A stretch of DNA of 51,766 nucleotides from a virus, in IMG/VR virus record IMGVR_UViG_3300044701_004558, positions 1-51,766 of that record, one strand, 5' to 3'. The position numbers were made by a program, and so were the translations under genes. This document shows positions 28,443-36,884 of this stretch, one piece after another (position 1 is the first letter of the stretch; every line of letters begins with the position of its first letter). The notes under the pieces were generated by a model. It had not been told where the DNA came from and did not search any database. It saw only the letters and a list, made by a program, of their open reading frames with translations.

Positions 28443-30347
28443 TTAAATTAGAGTTGGTATAAATTGCTCTCGCTTTATCTGTACCTGAGTTTTAACTAAT
28501 TCAAAGTAACACTTTATACCCCAATTACCTAATAATAGCGTGCTGTAGTTATCTTTTCTAGGTTTATTGTTGGCTGTTGAAGTTCTTGCTGATCTTGGCA
28601 AATCAAAGCTTTGGTGACCTCTAGAAGTGGACGTTACTTCAATATTGGCGCACTGCTCTTTTGTTGATAATATTATATCATCCTGAAGTTCTATAAATTC
28701 CCTAATTGATAATTTTCTATTATCCTCTTTTGAGTCCCCTTCTATAATGCCAGATCCGTGTGGAAATACTAATTTTAATGGTATTCTTAAATTAAACATA
28801 TAAGACATATATTCTGGATGGTTACTCGCGCGCGAGGCAAACCATATTTTTTTATGATCAATGCATGATTGTAAATAAGAATTTGCGCGCATAATCCAGT
28901 CAGTTGTCGGTGTTTGTCTAATACACATGCAGCCCAAATCTGGACTATACTGCTTTTTAGAAGCAATAAGCATATCAACTTGATCCTGACCGTCTTTGGT
29001 AGAATCCCACTCAGTTATATATGTTAATTTTATATTAGACCCTTTAAAAAATTCATTTTCATTACATGCATCTATTATAGTATCTAAGTTCGATGAGTCT
29101 GCAACGATTAGCACTACTTTAAAATGGGTTAGTATATAATAGATATATTTAATATGATCTTGAAGATCAGCCCCAACTCTTTGGTAGCCATGAACTAAAA
29201 CGCCCTCTTCTTTTTCTTCGTCAATTTCTATAACTGACATCGCAAAAAAGTCTGAGGATGCGCTTTTTGAATAGTTAGGGTCAATTGAAAGTATATATTT
29301 CTTTAATGGGTCACCCGTTACTTTAGAATGAGGATATTCGCCATCTGGTATTGTGCATTCATTCATTTTTCGCATCGAGAAATATCCATCGCCACCATCA
29401 CGAAATTGTGCTCCATACTCTCGCTGAAACGAATCCTCTGAAATGCTAGCCCTTTGAGACTGAATAAATTCGCGGTTTAAAATTGTAGCTGGTATTGCTT
29501 CCCATCCCATTTGTGATATAAAATATGTTGGTCTTTCTTCTTCTTTTGCGCTCATTGTTAAAAGGTCTGGCCTTTCTACGAAATCTGTCCAATCAGAATA
29601 CATTTTATACAAATGTTGAAACTGATAAGAGGCAGATGATAAACAAATCATCTGTGCTGCATTTTCAAATATCATTTTATTGTTTGGGTGTAATGTTCCA
29701 TTTTTAATTAATTCATCTTCTAATTTTCTAACTTTGATTCTAAATGCCGCATCTCTTGGAGACGAAAGGAACGGCGCCAAAACATCGTTAATCATTTGCG
29801 GCGATAACAATAAAACCTCATCGAGAATAAGCACATCGCAACGCATACCGCGAGTATCTTCCGACAGCGGAATAGCACATATATAACCACCATTCACATC
29901 CCATTGAAATTTATCATTTCTTAAATATGGTTTTTTATCAAAGCAAGATCTGGCCAACTGTGCTTCTTCTGTGTTTAATAACCTAACAATTTCTTCAAAT
30001 ATTCTACGGCTAGTTCTAAAGTTTGCTGATGCAATTACTATTCTTGTGCCCGGCTCAAATATGCACTTTAATATACAATACCATCCAGCTAAGGTAGATT
30101 TACCACCACCACGACTAAAAATAAGCATACAGTTATTTTTTTCAAACATTGCATTTATATGCATAACCTGCATTGGTTCCATATTAATTCCAAGAATCAA
30201 TTGCGAAGTGAAACCAATATTATGACGTAAAAATTTAGCTAAAGTGATTTTAGCTGTCCTGTCGTCAAGTTCACCATTAAGATTTAGCAGCTCTTTATTT
30301 ATATCTGCTATATCTTTTACTGGTTGGTTGCCTGCCCAAATAGCCAT
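28443..30347 (-). CDS. terL: Terminase large subunit
   Basis: This is a 634-residue packaging motor ATPase and nuclease. The N-terminal ATPase has Walker A FSRGGGKST (about 77-85), Walker B DVLILDEV (171-178) and a likely coupling motif LSSASYQ (about 236-242). The C-terminal RNase H-like nuclease shows LSIDPNYS (Asp 356) and VADSSN (Asp 418). The C-terminal 60 residues are basic and flexible. The start at 30347 leaves one base to the stop codon of the nuclease gene upstream. It cuts concatemeric DNA and drives it through the portal encoded by the next gene. Confidence 0.95.
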   Translation of the reverse strand: MAIWAGNQPVKDIADINKELLNLNGELDDRTAKITLAKFLRHNIGFTSQLILGINMEPMQVMHINAMFEKNNCMLIFSRGGGKSTLAGWYCILKCIFEPGTRIVIASANFRTSRRIFEEIVRLLNTEEAQLARSCFDKKPYLRNDKFQWDVNGGYICAIPLSEDTRGMRCDVLILDEVLLLSPQMINDVLAPFLSSPRDAAFRIKVRKLEDELIKNGTLHPNNKMIFENAAQMICLSSASYQFQHLYKMYSDWTDFVERPDLLTMSAKEEERPTYFISQMGWEAIPATILNREFIQSQRASISEDSFQREYGAQFRDGGDGYFSMRKMNECTIPDGEYPHSKVTGDPLKKYILSIDPNYSKSASSDFFAMSVIEIDEEKEEGVLVHGYQRVGADLQDHIKYIYYILTHFKVVLIVADSSNLDTIIDACNENEFFKGSNIKLTYITEWDSTKDGQDQVDMLIASKKQYSPDLGCMCIRQTPTTDWIMRANSYLQSCIDHKKIWFASRASNHPEYMSYMFNLRIPLKLVFPHGSGIIEGDSKEDNRKLSIREFIELQDDIILSTKEQCANIEVTSTSRGHQSFDLPRSARTSTANNKPRKDNYSTLLLGNWGIKCYFELVKTQVQIKREQFIPTLI

Positions 30348-30348
30348 A

Positions 30349-31269
30349 CTATATTATTTCCTTTTCGATGCAATATTGCAAATCTATTTTTTTAACCTCA
30401 TCGCCAAGCCCTAAAATTTTTAGAATTAAATCTGTCATGTGCTTTCTGCCATCACAAAATACAATTTGAAAACATTCATATTTTTTATACAAATCTCTTA
30501 CTCTATGAAATATATATTCCGGACTAGTAGCAAACCAACGTTTTTTATTATATGCTAATGAACTATATGAAGCTTCCACCATTATAACAATATATCCGTT
30601 ATTATTTTGCGCTCTTAACAATTCTTTTTCAAATCTTTCAAGATTGGCACCAAATGTGCCAAAAAAATCACTAAAACTTTTTCTTTCTATTACAATTCTA
30701 GATGCTGGAGAAAGTGCATAATCACCATAATCAAGAGCAACATTTACTCGTCTTAATTCTTTGCTAAATTTTAATGGTCTTTTTTCTCTGGTATCGACAA
30801 CGATTTGTTTTGCAGGCTTACAATTTGTTGCTCTGGTATCTAAATCAGAATAATTATATTTTGATTCTTTATTGCTTTTTGCCGATATGCTATTGTAATC
30901 TGTTCCGCATAATTTTTCAATAAACCGTATCGATGGTAAACAACTAATTGTTTGAATAAAAAATTCGGGGGGTGCATGTTTTAGATTTTTAACTTCACAA
31001 TATTTTTTAATTTTATTAGATAAGTAATCCAATGCTTTTTCTTTTCCAACAGATGAAAGCCATAATTTCATGGAAGTTTTATCAGCAAAGTCTGATAAGA
31101 AATATTGTTCTATTGATTTAAAATCTATCTTTTTTTTATTCGATAAGTCATGCCTTGGATAAAATTGTTCAAAATATTTTTTTTGCGAAATACGATGTTC
31201 TTTTATATGCTTTGACAAATCTATAACACCAGAAAATTTTTCACTACAAAACTCACATTTGATTTCCAT
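30349..31269 (-). CDS. C2H2 zinc finger-ERCC4 family nuclease
   Basis: This is a 306-residue protein. Residues 5-25 form a textbook C2H2 finger (Cys5, Cys8, His21, His25; spacing C-x2-C-x12-H-x3-H). A helical linker follows. Residues about 153-290 carry an ERCC4/XPF-type nuclease core: VVDTREKRP (Asp159, Glu162), DYGDYAL (Asp183) and VIERKSFSDF (Glu195, Lys197, Asp201). This family cuts branched DNA. Beside terminase it may clear recombination junctions or forks from the concatemer before packaging. It abuts terminase (one-base gap) and the coiled-coil gene (three-base gap). Confidence 0.85.
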   Translation of the reverse strand: MEIKCEFCSEKFSGVIDLSKHIKEHRISQKKYFEQFYPRHDLSNKKKIDFKSIEQYFLSDFADKTSMKLWLSSVGKEKALDYLSNKIKKYCEVKNLKHAPPEFFIQTISCLPSIRFIEKLCGTDYNSISAKSNKESKYNYSDLDTRATNCKPAKQIVVDTREKRPLKFSKELRRVNVALDYGDYALSPASRIVIERKSFSDFFGTFGANLERFEKELLRAQNNNGYIVIMVEASYSSLAYNKKRWFATSPEYIFHRVRDLYKKYECFQIVFCDGRKHMTDLILKILGLGDEVKKIDLQYCIEKEII

Positions 31270-31272
31270 ATA

Positions 31273-32385
31273 TTACCCCACTAACTCTTCTACTGTTGCT
31301 CCTCGCAAAAGAGCTTTAATTTCTGACATTGAGTTGATGCGCCCAGCCTCTTCTTTAACTTTCATTTTTTCAAGCTCCGCAAGATGTATTGTTTTTTTTC
31401 TAAATTCTTCATCTTTCCATGCCTGAACAAGATTTATAAGCTTTTCAAATCCGTCAGTTTTTTCTTCTAACCGCTTATTTCTTTTAGTAGTTAAATCATT
31501 ATAAAGTTTCGTTTTAATATTTTCGCAAGAATTTAATTCTGTCTGAAGCACATTTATTGCCTCATTCATTTTCATTGAAATTTCTCCTGCTGCCATTGTT
31601 GCACGCAGTGACTCTATTCTTCTTTGAATTTCAGCGGCCCTTACAATTTGATTGCAAAGAGTTATAAATTGATCCAAGTCTTCTTGTGTTAAATCTGGCT
31701 TATCATGCGTATATCTAATAAAAGCATCTTCAAATAAATCTCTATCACCCTTTGTTTTGTAAGTATTAATTTGATATATAAATCTGAAAATATTAAGATA
31801 TTTTTTAAGCTGCTGCATTTCAAATAGCTGTTGCTTTTTTAAATTTTCTTCTTGATATCCATAATTCAAGTAATGGTTTACTTTTTCAATGGTTTGTTTA
31901 AGTGTTTTCGGCGGCCTATATTCAGATCTTACAATATCTTCTGGGTCATAACTTATTGAAACAATCTCGATTTCATCTCTTGACTGAACCGTGTTATCTT
32001 TTTTAATTGTTTCTTTTATTTCTTCTATTTTAGAATTTACAGTCCTATATTCTTGACTTAAATTTGTCAATTCATCGTTATTAAAAAGCTCTTTAGCAAT
32101 TTCTAATGCGCTTTTTACTCGAAAATTGTTATTAATATAAATGACTTGTTCTTCTGTTAAATCCAATAATCCTTTCAATACAACGGTTCTGGTTTTGAAC
32201 TTTAAACCCTGCTCATTGCAAAATGCTTTAATTGCTCTTGCTTCTTTTGTTTTTCCATCAAGCTCGTTATTTTCAAAAACACTTTTTACAAGCTTTGAAA
32301 GCTCGGGCTCCAAATCAATAGAAAAAAAATCTAATACCCTTTTTTTGTGCTCTTCGGACAATTCGAATTGGACAGAGTCAGACAT
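31273..32385 (-). CDS. Coiled-coil protein upstream of terminase; possible small terminase
   Basis: This is a 370-residue, mostly helical and highly charged protein. Residues about 75-115 (LTEEQVIYINNNF, SALEIAKELFNND, LTNLSQEYRTV) look like a compact DNA-binding helix-turn-helix of the kind seen in regulators and some small terminases. The rest is coiled coil (QLKKYLNIFRFIYQ, EINVLQTEL-like stretches), suggesting an oligomer. It lies two genes upstream of terL in the packaging operon, and no other small-terminase candidate is visible. That function is inferred from location and general shape only. Confidence 0.45.
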   Translation of the reverse strand: MSDSVQFELSEEHKKRVLDFFSIDLEPELSKLVKSVFENNELDGKTKEARAIKAFCNEQGLKFKTRTVVLKGLLDLTEEQVIYINNNFRVKSALEIAKELFNNDELTNLSQEYRTVNSKIEEIKETIKKDNTVQSRDEIEIVSISYDPEDIVRSEYRPPKTLKQTIEKVNHYLNYGYQEENLKKQQLFEMQQLKKYLNIFRFIYQINTYKTKGDRDLFEDAFIRYTHDKPDLTQEDLDQFITLCNQIVRAAEIQRRIESLRATMAAGEISMKMNEAINVLQTELNSCENIKTKLYNDLTTKRNKRLEEKTDGFEKLINLVQAWKDEEFRKKTIHLAELEKMKVKEEAGRINSMSEIKALLRGATVEELVG

Positions 32386-32386
32386 A

Positions 32387-33070
32387 CTATCTTATCATTT
32401 CTTTGACAATTTTTTTGGCTTTTACTACAATTTGCGCTCGTATTTTTTTAACAAATTTATATCCAGTTTTAGTAGATCCATTCTTGTAACCAAGCATGGC
32501 AATAACTTCTGTTTCTGGAAATCCGTCAATAAATAAATAAGTATAAACCTTTTGCTGTATTGGTGTTAGAGATTTGAGCATTGTTTCATGAACTTTGGGA
32601 ACAAAAAGTTCAAAATCAAATCCGCTAGAATCTGACGCTTTAGCGTCAAATTCGTTGCCTTCACCGAAAATTCTTTCGTCATTTACGCTTACTGGTAATT
32701 TAACGTCATATGCGTGTTTTTTGGTTTTTTCCCATTTTGCATAATCAGCACATTTATTATTTTGTGTATTATATAATTTGCAGTTATTTCCACCAGCATT
32801 GTGTGGACAACTCAGACATGGCCTTGCATAGTTTGAATAGTTATTTCTAACTAAATTAATAATCTGATTAGTAATTACCGTATTTAGCCAAGGAAGTAGT
32901 GGCATTTCCGGATTCCATTTTTCCCATTTTTTAAAAATATGTAATCTTAATTTTTGCTCTACATCATTAAAATCCATCCATGCTATGGACGTTAATTTCC
33001 ACTGAGAGCGCCTCTTGGCTATCTCCTGATTTATTACATCAAGACAAGATTCGAAAGAAGGGCGATCCAT
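32387..33070 (-). CDS. Phage sigma-70-family factor with Cys-rich insert
   Basis: This is a 227-residue protein. Residues about 25-80 fit sigma region 2 (DFNDVEQKLRLHIFKKW, then PWLNTVITNQIINLVRN). Residues about 167-220 fit region 4, a helix-turn-helix (LTPIQQKVYTYLFIDGF, ETEVIAMLGY). Between them is an unusual Cys cluster (Cys85, 88, 97, 107) that could hold zinc, followed by an acidic loop. It should redirect host RNA polymerase to late phage promoters, the role T4 gp55 plays. It lies in the same operon as terminase. The TGTAATA elements listed here are its most likely targets. Confidence 0.78.
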   Translation of the reverse strand: MDRPSFESCLDVINQEIAKRRSQWKLTSIAWMDFNDVEQKLRLHIFKKWEKWNPEMPLLPWLNTVITNQIINLVRNNYSNYARPCLSCPHNAGGNNCKLYNTQNNKCADYAKWEKTKKHAYDVKLPVSVNDERIFGEGNEFDAKASDSSGFDFELFVPKVHETMLKSLTPIQQKVYTYLFIDGFPETEVIAMLGYKNGSTKTGYKFVKKIRAQIVVKAKKIVKEMIR

Positions 33071-33072
33071 AT

Positions 33073-33546
33073 TTATTCTTCGTTATCTATAATATTGACA
33101 TCTTCGTAATTTTGGTAATTTCGCCCAGACATTTTAGCTTCAGAAACGAAACTATCAGGAAGAGACCTTGCTATTTTCTTCCTGCCCCTACGCGATTTAT
33201 TAGCTTTTTTATTAGCTGTCATTTTTGTTTTTACCGGCTCGTCAGAAACAAGCTCTCCAAGCTTTATGCCATTATCTTGACCATACTTTTCAATATTAAC
33301 GTCAAGTCCTTTCATAGAACTATAGTCCTGAACTTCTTCTTGTTCAAAAATTTCAGACCGATTTTCAATATTTCTATTAATTGATTTATTGGGACTTATA
33401 TTAACTTCAAACTGATTTGATTTAACATTAGTTGAAGCTGGAATAGATCCTAAAACAAAACTGGATCCGCAATGGGAACAGAATTTAGGTTTTTGAAATT
33501 GGTAAATATTTTTACCCCCACAATTTGAGCAGAAATAACTTAACAT
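33073..33546 (-). CDS. Zinc-ribbon protein with basic C-terminal half
   Basis: This is a 157-residue protein if started at MLSYFCSNCGGK (33546). The frame is open for 13 more codons upstream, but this ATG directly precedes the ribbon and has the usual AATT leader. The zinc ribbon uses Cys6, Cys9, Cys23 and Cys26 (CSNC...CSHC). The rest is low complexity, with a strongly basic patch (KKANKSRRGRKK). It sits two bases before the sigma factor gene. It could be a transcription accessory protein, a co-activator or nucleic-acid binder; this is inferred from domain type and neighbour. Confidence 0.6.
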   Translation of the reverse strand: MLSYFCSNCGGKNIYQFQKPKFCSHCGSSFVLGSIPASTNVKSNQFEVNISPNKSINRNIENRSEIFEQEEVQDYSSMKGLDVNIEKYGQDNGIKLGELVSDEPVKTKMTANKKANKSRRGRKKIARSLPDSFVSEAKMSGRNYQNYEDVNIIDNEE

Positions 33547-33572
33547 AATTAAAATAAATTTATTATGTAATA

Positions 33573-33595
33573 TTTTACTCAACAAAAGAGTAAAA
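33573..33595 (-). terminator. Possible weak hairpin terminator after phoH
   Basis: An eight-base-pair stem (TTTTACTC at 33573-33580 with GAGTAAAA at 33588-33595) has a seven-base loop and lies about 20 bases past the phoH stop. It lacks a clean T-run on either strand, so termination would be weak. Confidence 0.3.
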
Positions 33596-33614
33596 ATCTA
33601 ATTTTAATTTATTT

Positions 33615-34466
33615 TTATGATTTTTGATTGGGCGACCAGCTATCCTGATATACTTGGGATATACTATGATTATTATGGGTTTTATTTTTTTTCTCTTTTT
33701 CTGCCAATCTAATCGCTTCTTCTTTTTTATGCTCTGTAATTTTTCTCACAACAAATTTGCACAACTCTGAACGTAAAATATCATCTTCTGTAAAATGAAA
33801 ATGATGAACGCCCATCTTTTTCGATTCTTCACAAGAAAATAATTCTACGATTTTTTCAAAAGCCCCTTGCTTATTGAATGGGAGATCTGACTGTGAAGGA
33901 TCTGCACATACAATCATTTTTGTAAATTTTCCAATTCTTGTCAATAATGTTCCAAACTCTGACAGTGTAGCATTTTGCATTTCGTCCATCAATATAACTT
34001 TGGCAGCAAAACTTAAACCGCGACAAAAATTGATTGGCTGGTTTGTTATCCTATTATCGCCTTTTAGTCTTTTGATTTGATCTATTGGCAAAAGCTCTTC
34101 AAGCTTATCCGCAAATGGCATCATATAAACATCATATTTTGATTGTAAATCGCCAGGCAAATAGCCAAGTTTAGAATCGGCACTTTCAACTGCGGCTCTC
34201 ACGCAGATAATATCTGACGCTTTTTTATCACTAAGCATTTGAAGCGCTGCTCTAACGGCTACTAGGGTTTTAGAAGAGCCTGCTGGGCCACTTACAAAAA
34301 CAATCCTAGTATCTTTGTTATTAATTAAATTAAAAAACTCTTTTTGCCTATCTGTCCACTCCAATTCTCTTATTTTTAAATCAAAATCTATCTTATCTCT
34401 CTGATAAACCTTTGGACTCGTATCTTCAGTTTTACGCATACTACGCGCAGGATGTTTTTTAGACAT
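33615..34466 (-). CDS. phoH: PhoH-like P-loop ATPase
   Basis: This 283-residue protein matches the PhoH family of NTPases, common in marine and freshwater phages. The Walker A motif is GPAGSSKT (60-67) and Walker B is VILMDEMQN (157-165). The family pattern between them is clear (IICVRAAVE, LGYLPGDLQ), and CADPSQSDLP follows. The C-terminus is a charged Lys/Glu helix plus a flexible tail. The role in phages is unsettled; PhoH proteins are linked to RNA metabolism. It is the first gene of the leftward arm, diverges from the rightward fibre operon, and has a TGTAATA-type element 14 bases before its start. Confidence 0.92.
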   Translation of the reverse strand: MSKKHPARSMRKTEDTSPKVYQRDKIDFDLKIRELEWTDRQKEFFNLINNKDTRIVFVSGPAGSSKTLVAVRAALQMLSDKKASDIICVRAAVESADSKLGYLPGDLQSKYDVYMMPFADKLEELLPIDQIKRLKGDNRITNQPINFCRGLSFAAKVILMDEMQNATLSEFGTLLTRIGKFTKMIVCADPSQSDLPFNKQGAFEKIVELFSCEESKKMGVHHFHFTEDDILRSELCKFVVRKITEHKKEEAIRLAEKEKKNKTHNNHSISQVYQDSWSPNQKS

Positions 34467-34473
34467 ATAACAA

Positions 34474-34480
34474 TATTACA
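34474..34480 (-). promoter_or_regulatory. TGTAATA-type promoter for phoH
   Basis: The minus strand reads TGTAATATTG, beginning 14 bases before the phoH ATG. With a -10 role, transcription would start at or very near the start codon, giving a nearly leaderless message. Confidence 0.5.
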
Positions 34481-34554
34481 TTAATAAAAGTAAATATTTT
34501 TTATAAATCAACTATTTATTTATTATTATTTAATAAGTGTACAGGTAAAATTTA

Positions 34555-34565
34555 TGTAATATAAT
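34555..34565 (+). promoter_or_regulatory. TGTAATA-type promoter for the rightward fibre operon
   Basis: The plus strand reads TGTAATATAAT, beginning 13 bases before the first rightward ATG. With the phoH element it forms a divergent pair in a 101-base intergenic region that is otherwise A/T-rich. TACAGGTAAAA just upstream also occurs near the tape measure start. Confidence 0.5.
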
Positions 34566-34567
34566 CT

Positions 34568-35752
34568 ATGCAAGTATATCCATTAAGAGATATTTTACAT
34601 CCATCAGCTACATTATTTATCCAAAAATGTTTTGATATAGGCATTCAATTAACGCCAAGCGAAATAGAGGGGATTAATTATTTAACTACGATGCTTATAC
34701 AAACTAATTTGTGGAACAAATTTAGAGTTATATATCCGTTCGTTGGAAGAAGTGAAAGATCTCATTCTATAAATTTAAGAAATCCTTTTAGGCATACGAT
34801 TAGATGGTTTAATGGATCTTTAATACATGATAAGTTGGGGGTAACCAATACCGGAAATGGTTTTGGAAATACTTATTTTGCACCAGGATGGTTAAGTGAT
34901 AACGATATACACGTATCGGCTTATACAGGCACTGACTGGGGTTTAGCAAGCACTACATGTCCGTTAATATGTGCAACTTCTGGTGGAAGCTCTTCATGGA
35001 TACATGCAATATATTTAAGGGCACGAGAGGGGCGCTTAGACGCCTATGCACCAGCTGATCAAGCTCCAATTTTTACTTATTCTTGCGCAACCGCTAAATA
35101 CGGGACATCAGTATTTACAGGAACAGATGCTTCAGATAGATTTCATTCTGAGGTTAGAGGCTTAATCGTTGGTGTAAATGGAAAAACTTGCTATGTGTAT
35201 GGGGAAAAATATGGCAGAGAAGTTATTGGGAATCCGCCTTTTCCAATGCGAATCAATCCAACCACCAATAACGATCCAATAGAAGGCATTAGAACACTCT
35301 ATACCCAACACCCATTTTTACTATTTTCAAATCAGATATTTGGCCCATCCACAGTTGGCCAGGCCAGAGCAAATTTGCGCTTTATAAGCTTTGGCTATGC
35401 CTTAAATCAGCAAGAGAATAAAATTTTTTATGAAATTATTGAAAAATTTCAAGAAATTTTATCTAGAAATGTTGGAAAAATTGTTCTTGGACCTATAGAT
35501 GTAAAAGTGGCAGATAATGATGCTTCTGTAGCATTAATGAAAATAAATCGTTCAAGAAAAAGTATTGGAAGATATATTAGACCAATTAATGATATAAGAA
35601 AATTAGATCCAGAAGAGTCAAAAAGATATAATGTAGATGCATTATCCGCATCAATACAAATTAAATCATGTGCAGTGTTTGGGGCCAGAAGGGTTTATTT
35701 AACTGATGCGGCCGAAGCCGCTGTGTCTGTTTTAAGCTTTGTAGAGAATTAA
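34568..35752 (+). CDS. Family Y virion surface protein with extra C-terminal domain
   Basis: This is a 394-residue protein. Residues about 25-75 carry the family Y signature (IEGINYLTTML, LWNKFRVIYPFVGR), followed by a beta-rich body (IHVSAYTGTDWG, RANLRFISFGYAL) that resembles a widespread phage virion family of unknown function. Paralogs are the gene at 40482 and the N-terminal part of the gene at 44466. Residues about 305-394 are an additional domain missing from the 277-residue paralog (DVKVADNDASVALMKINR). It heads the rightward operon, four bases before the next ATG (TAATTA spacing). It is probably part of the host-recognition apparatus. Confidence 0.6.
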   Translation: MQVYPLRDILHPSATLFIQKCFDIGIQLTPSEIEGINYLTTMLIQTNLWNKFRVIYPFVGRSERSHSINLRNPFRHTIRWFNGSLIHDKLGVTNTGNGFGNTYFAPGWLSDNDIHVSAYTGTDWGLASTTCPLICATSGGSSSWIHAIYLRAREGRLDAYAPADQAPIFTYSCATAKYGTSVFTGTDASDRFHSEVRGLIVGVNGKTCYVYGEKYGREVIGNPPFPMRINPTTNNDPIEGIRTLYTQHPFLLFSNQIFGPSTVGQARANLRFISFGYALNQQENKIFYEIIEKFQEILSRNVGKIVLGPIDVKVADNDASVALMKINRSRKSIGRYIRPINDIRKLDPEESKRYNVDALSASIQIKSCAVFGARRVYLTDAAEAAVSVLSFVEN

Positions 35753-35755
35753 TTA

Positions 35756-36883
35756 ATGAATTTAATTTTAAAAAAATTTCAAGAATTTACCGTTGAGCCT
35801 AATATTTATATTGGCGGAGAATGGAACATATCAATTGTTCATAAAAACGGCATGGAGGAATTTCCATTTGGCGAACATATGAAAAAAAATATGATTGTCA
35901 ATCAGGGGCTTGATATTTTAGCTTCAAACATGTATCATACAAGCTATAATGGATTAAATTGGAATACTGTTCCTGCATTCTTGTTAGGGGATGCTGTTAA
36001 TGGTAGTTCAAGTATACCAGTTAGCGCAACCGATACACAATTGTTTAATCAGTTACAGGCCACATCAACCATAGATGACTTCTCTTGCACTATTGATGAC
36101 GATTATATAAATGGTTCAAGGATGTTCAAAAAAATATATTTATTTAATGAGCCAATTACTCCAATACAGGTTAGAGAAATTGGAATTAGAACAAGATTTA
36201 ACCAGCTAAATGATGAAAACAGAATGTTTTCAAGATTTGTTTTACCATACAATATTAACCTTATGCCTGGGCAATATATTAAATTATTTTATAATTTTAA
36301 AATAAGTTGCCCAGCTTTGATCAATTCAATACCAATTTCATTATCATCTGGAACCGTAAATGCGAATGGCAGTTTAAAACTTTGCGGAAGATACGATGAT
36401 ATTTTCGGAACATTTGATTCTAATGGAAATCCTTTTATTTTATATGGAGATTCTCCACAATCAACCTTTATGCCATTTTGTGAAAATTTTTGTGTAGAAT
36501 TGAATGGCTGCGAAAATGAGTGTTTTGGTACTGGATATTTAATAGCAAATATATTTGTTAATCCAACCATCAACGCACCAATTGTTTCAGAATGGATAGG
36601 CTTTAGAGCTACCAAAAATAGTGGAAATATAGTCACCCCACAATATATAAATGGTAATTTTTATAGAGATATTACGTATAAGTTTGGATCTGGGAACCCA
36701 ACACAAACAAAACAAATCGAAGGGTTTTTATTTACAACTACCAAATTCGATAGAGAAAATACAATTAGTGGATGGCTTTGGAGATTAAATAATAAACAAA
36801 CGAAATTAATAGAAAAAGAAATTGTAATACAGATAAGGCAATCTATGTCAAGATCAGGTACAGATATAATAGAAGTCGTATGA
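35756..36883 (+). CDS. Family X virion protein
   Basis: This is a 375-residue protein. The family X signature is near the N-terminus (GGEWNISIVHKNG, then FPFGEHMKKNMI). The second conserved block is in the middle (SRFVLPYNINLMPGQYIKL, CPALINSIP, GSLKLCGRYDDIFG). A Cys cluster (CENFCVELNGCENECFG, about 241-257) is peculiar to this copy and may be metal-binding or disulfide-bonded. Paralogs are the flanks of the 36885 gene and the genes at 47825 and 48971. It forms a tight operon: four bases after the preceding gene and one before the next. Structural role inferred. Confidence 0.6.
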   Translation: MNLILKKFQEFTVEPNIYIGGEWNISIVHKNGMEEFPFGEHMKKNMIVNQGLDILASNMYHTSYNGLNWNTVPAFLLGDAVNGSSSIPVSATDTQLFNQLQATSTIDDFSCTIDDDYINGSRMFKKIYLFNEPITPIQVREIGIRTRFNQLNDENRMFSRFVLPYNINLMPGQYIKLFYNFKISCPALINSIPISLSSGTVNANGSLKLCGRYDDIFGTFDSNGNPFILYGDSPQSTFMPFCENFCVELNGCENECFGTGYLIANIFVNPTINAPIVSEWIGFRATKNSGNIVTPQYINGNFYRDITYKFGSGNPTQTKQIEGFLFTTTKFDRENTISGWLWRLNNKQTKLIEKEIVIQIRQSMSRSGTDIIEVV

Positions 36884-36884
36884 T

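Noticed and set aside
33560-33575. TGTAATA-like element near the zinc-ribbon gene
   Set aside because: It reads TATGTAATATT on the plus strand, pointing away from the zinc-ribbon gene and into phoH antisense, with no gene for it to serve.
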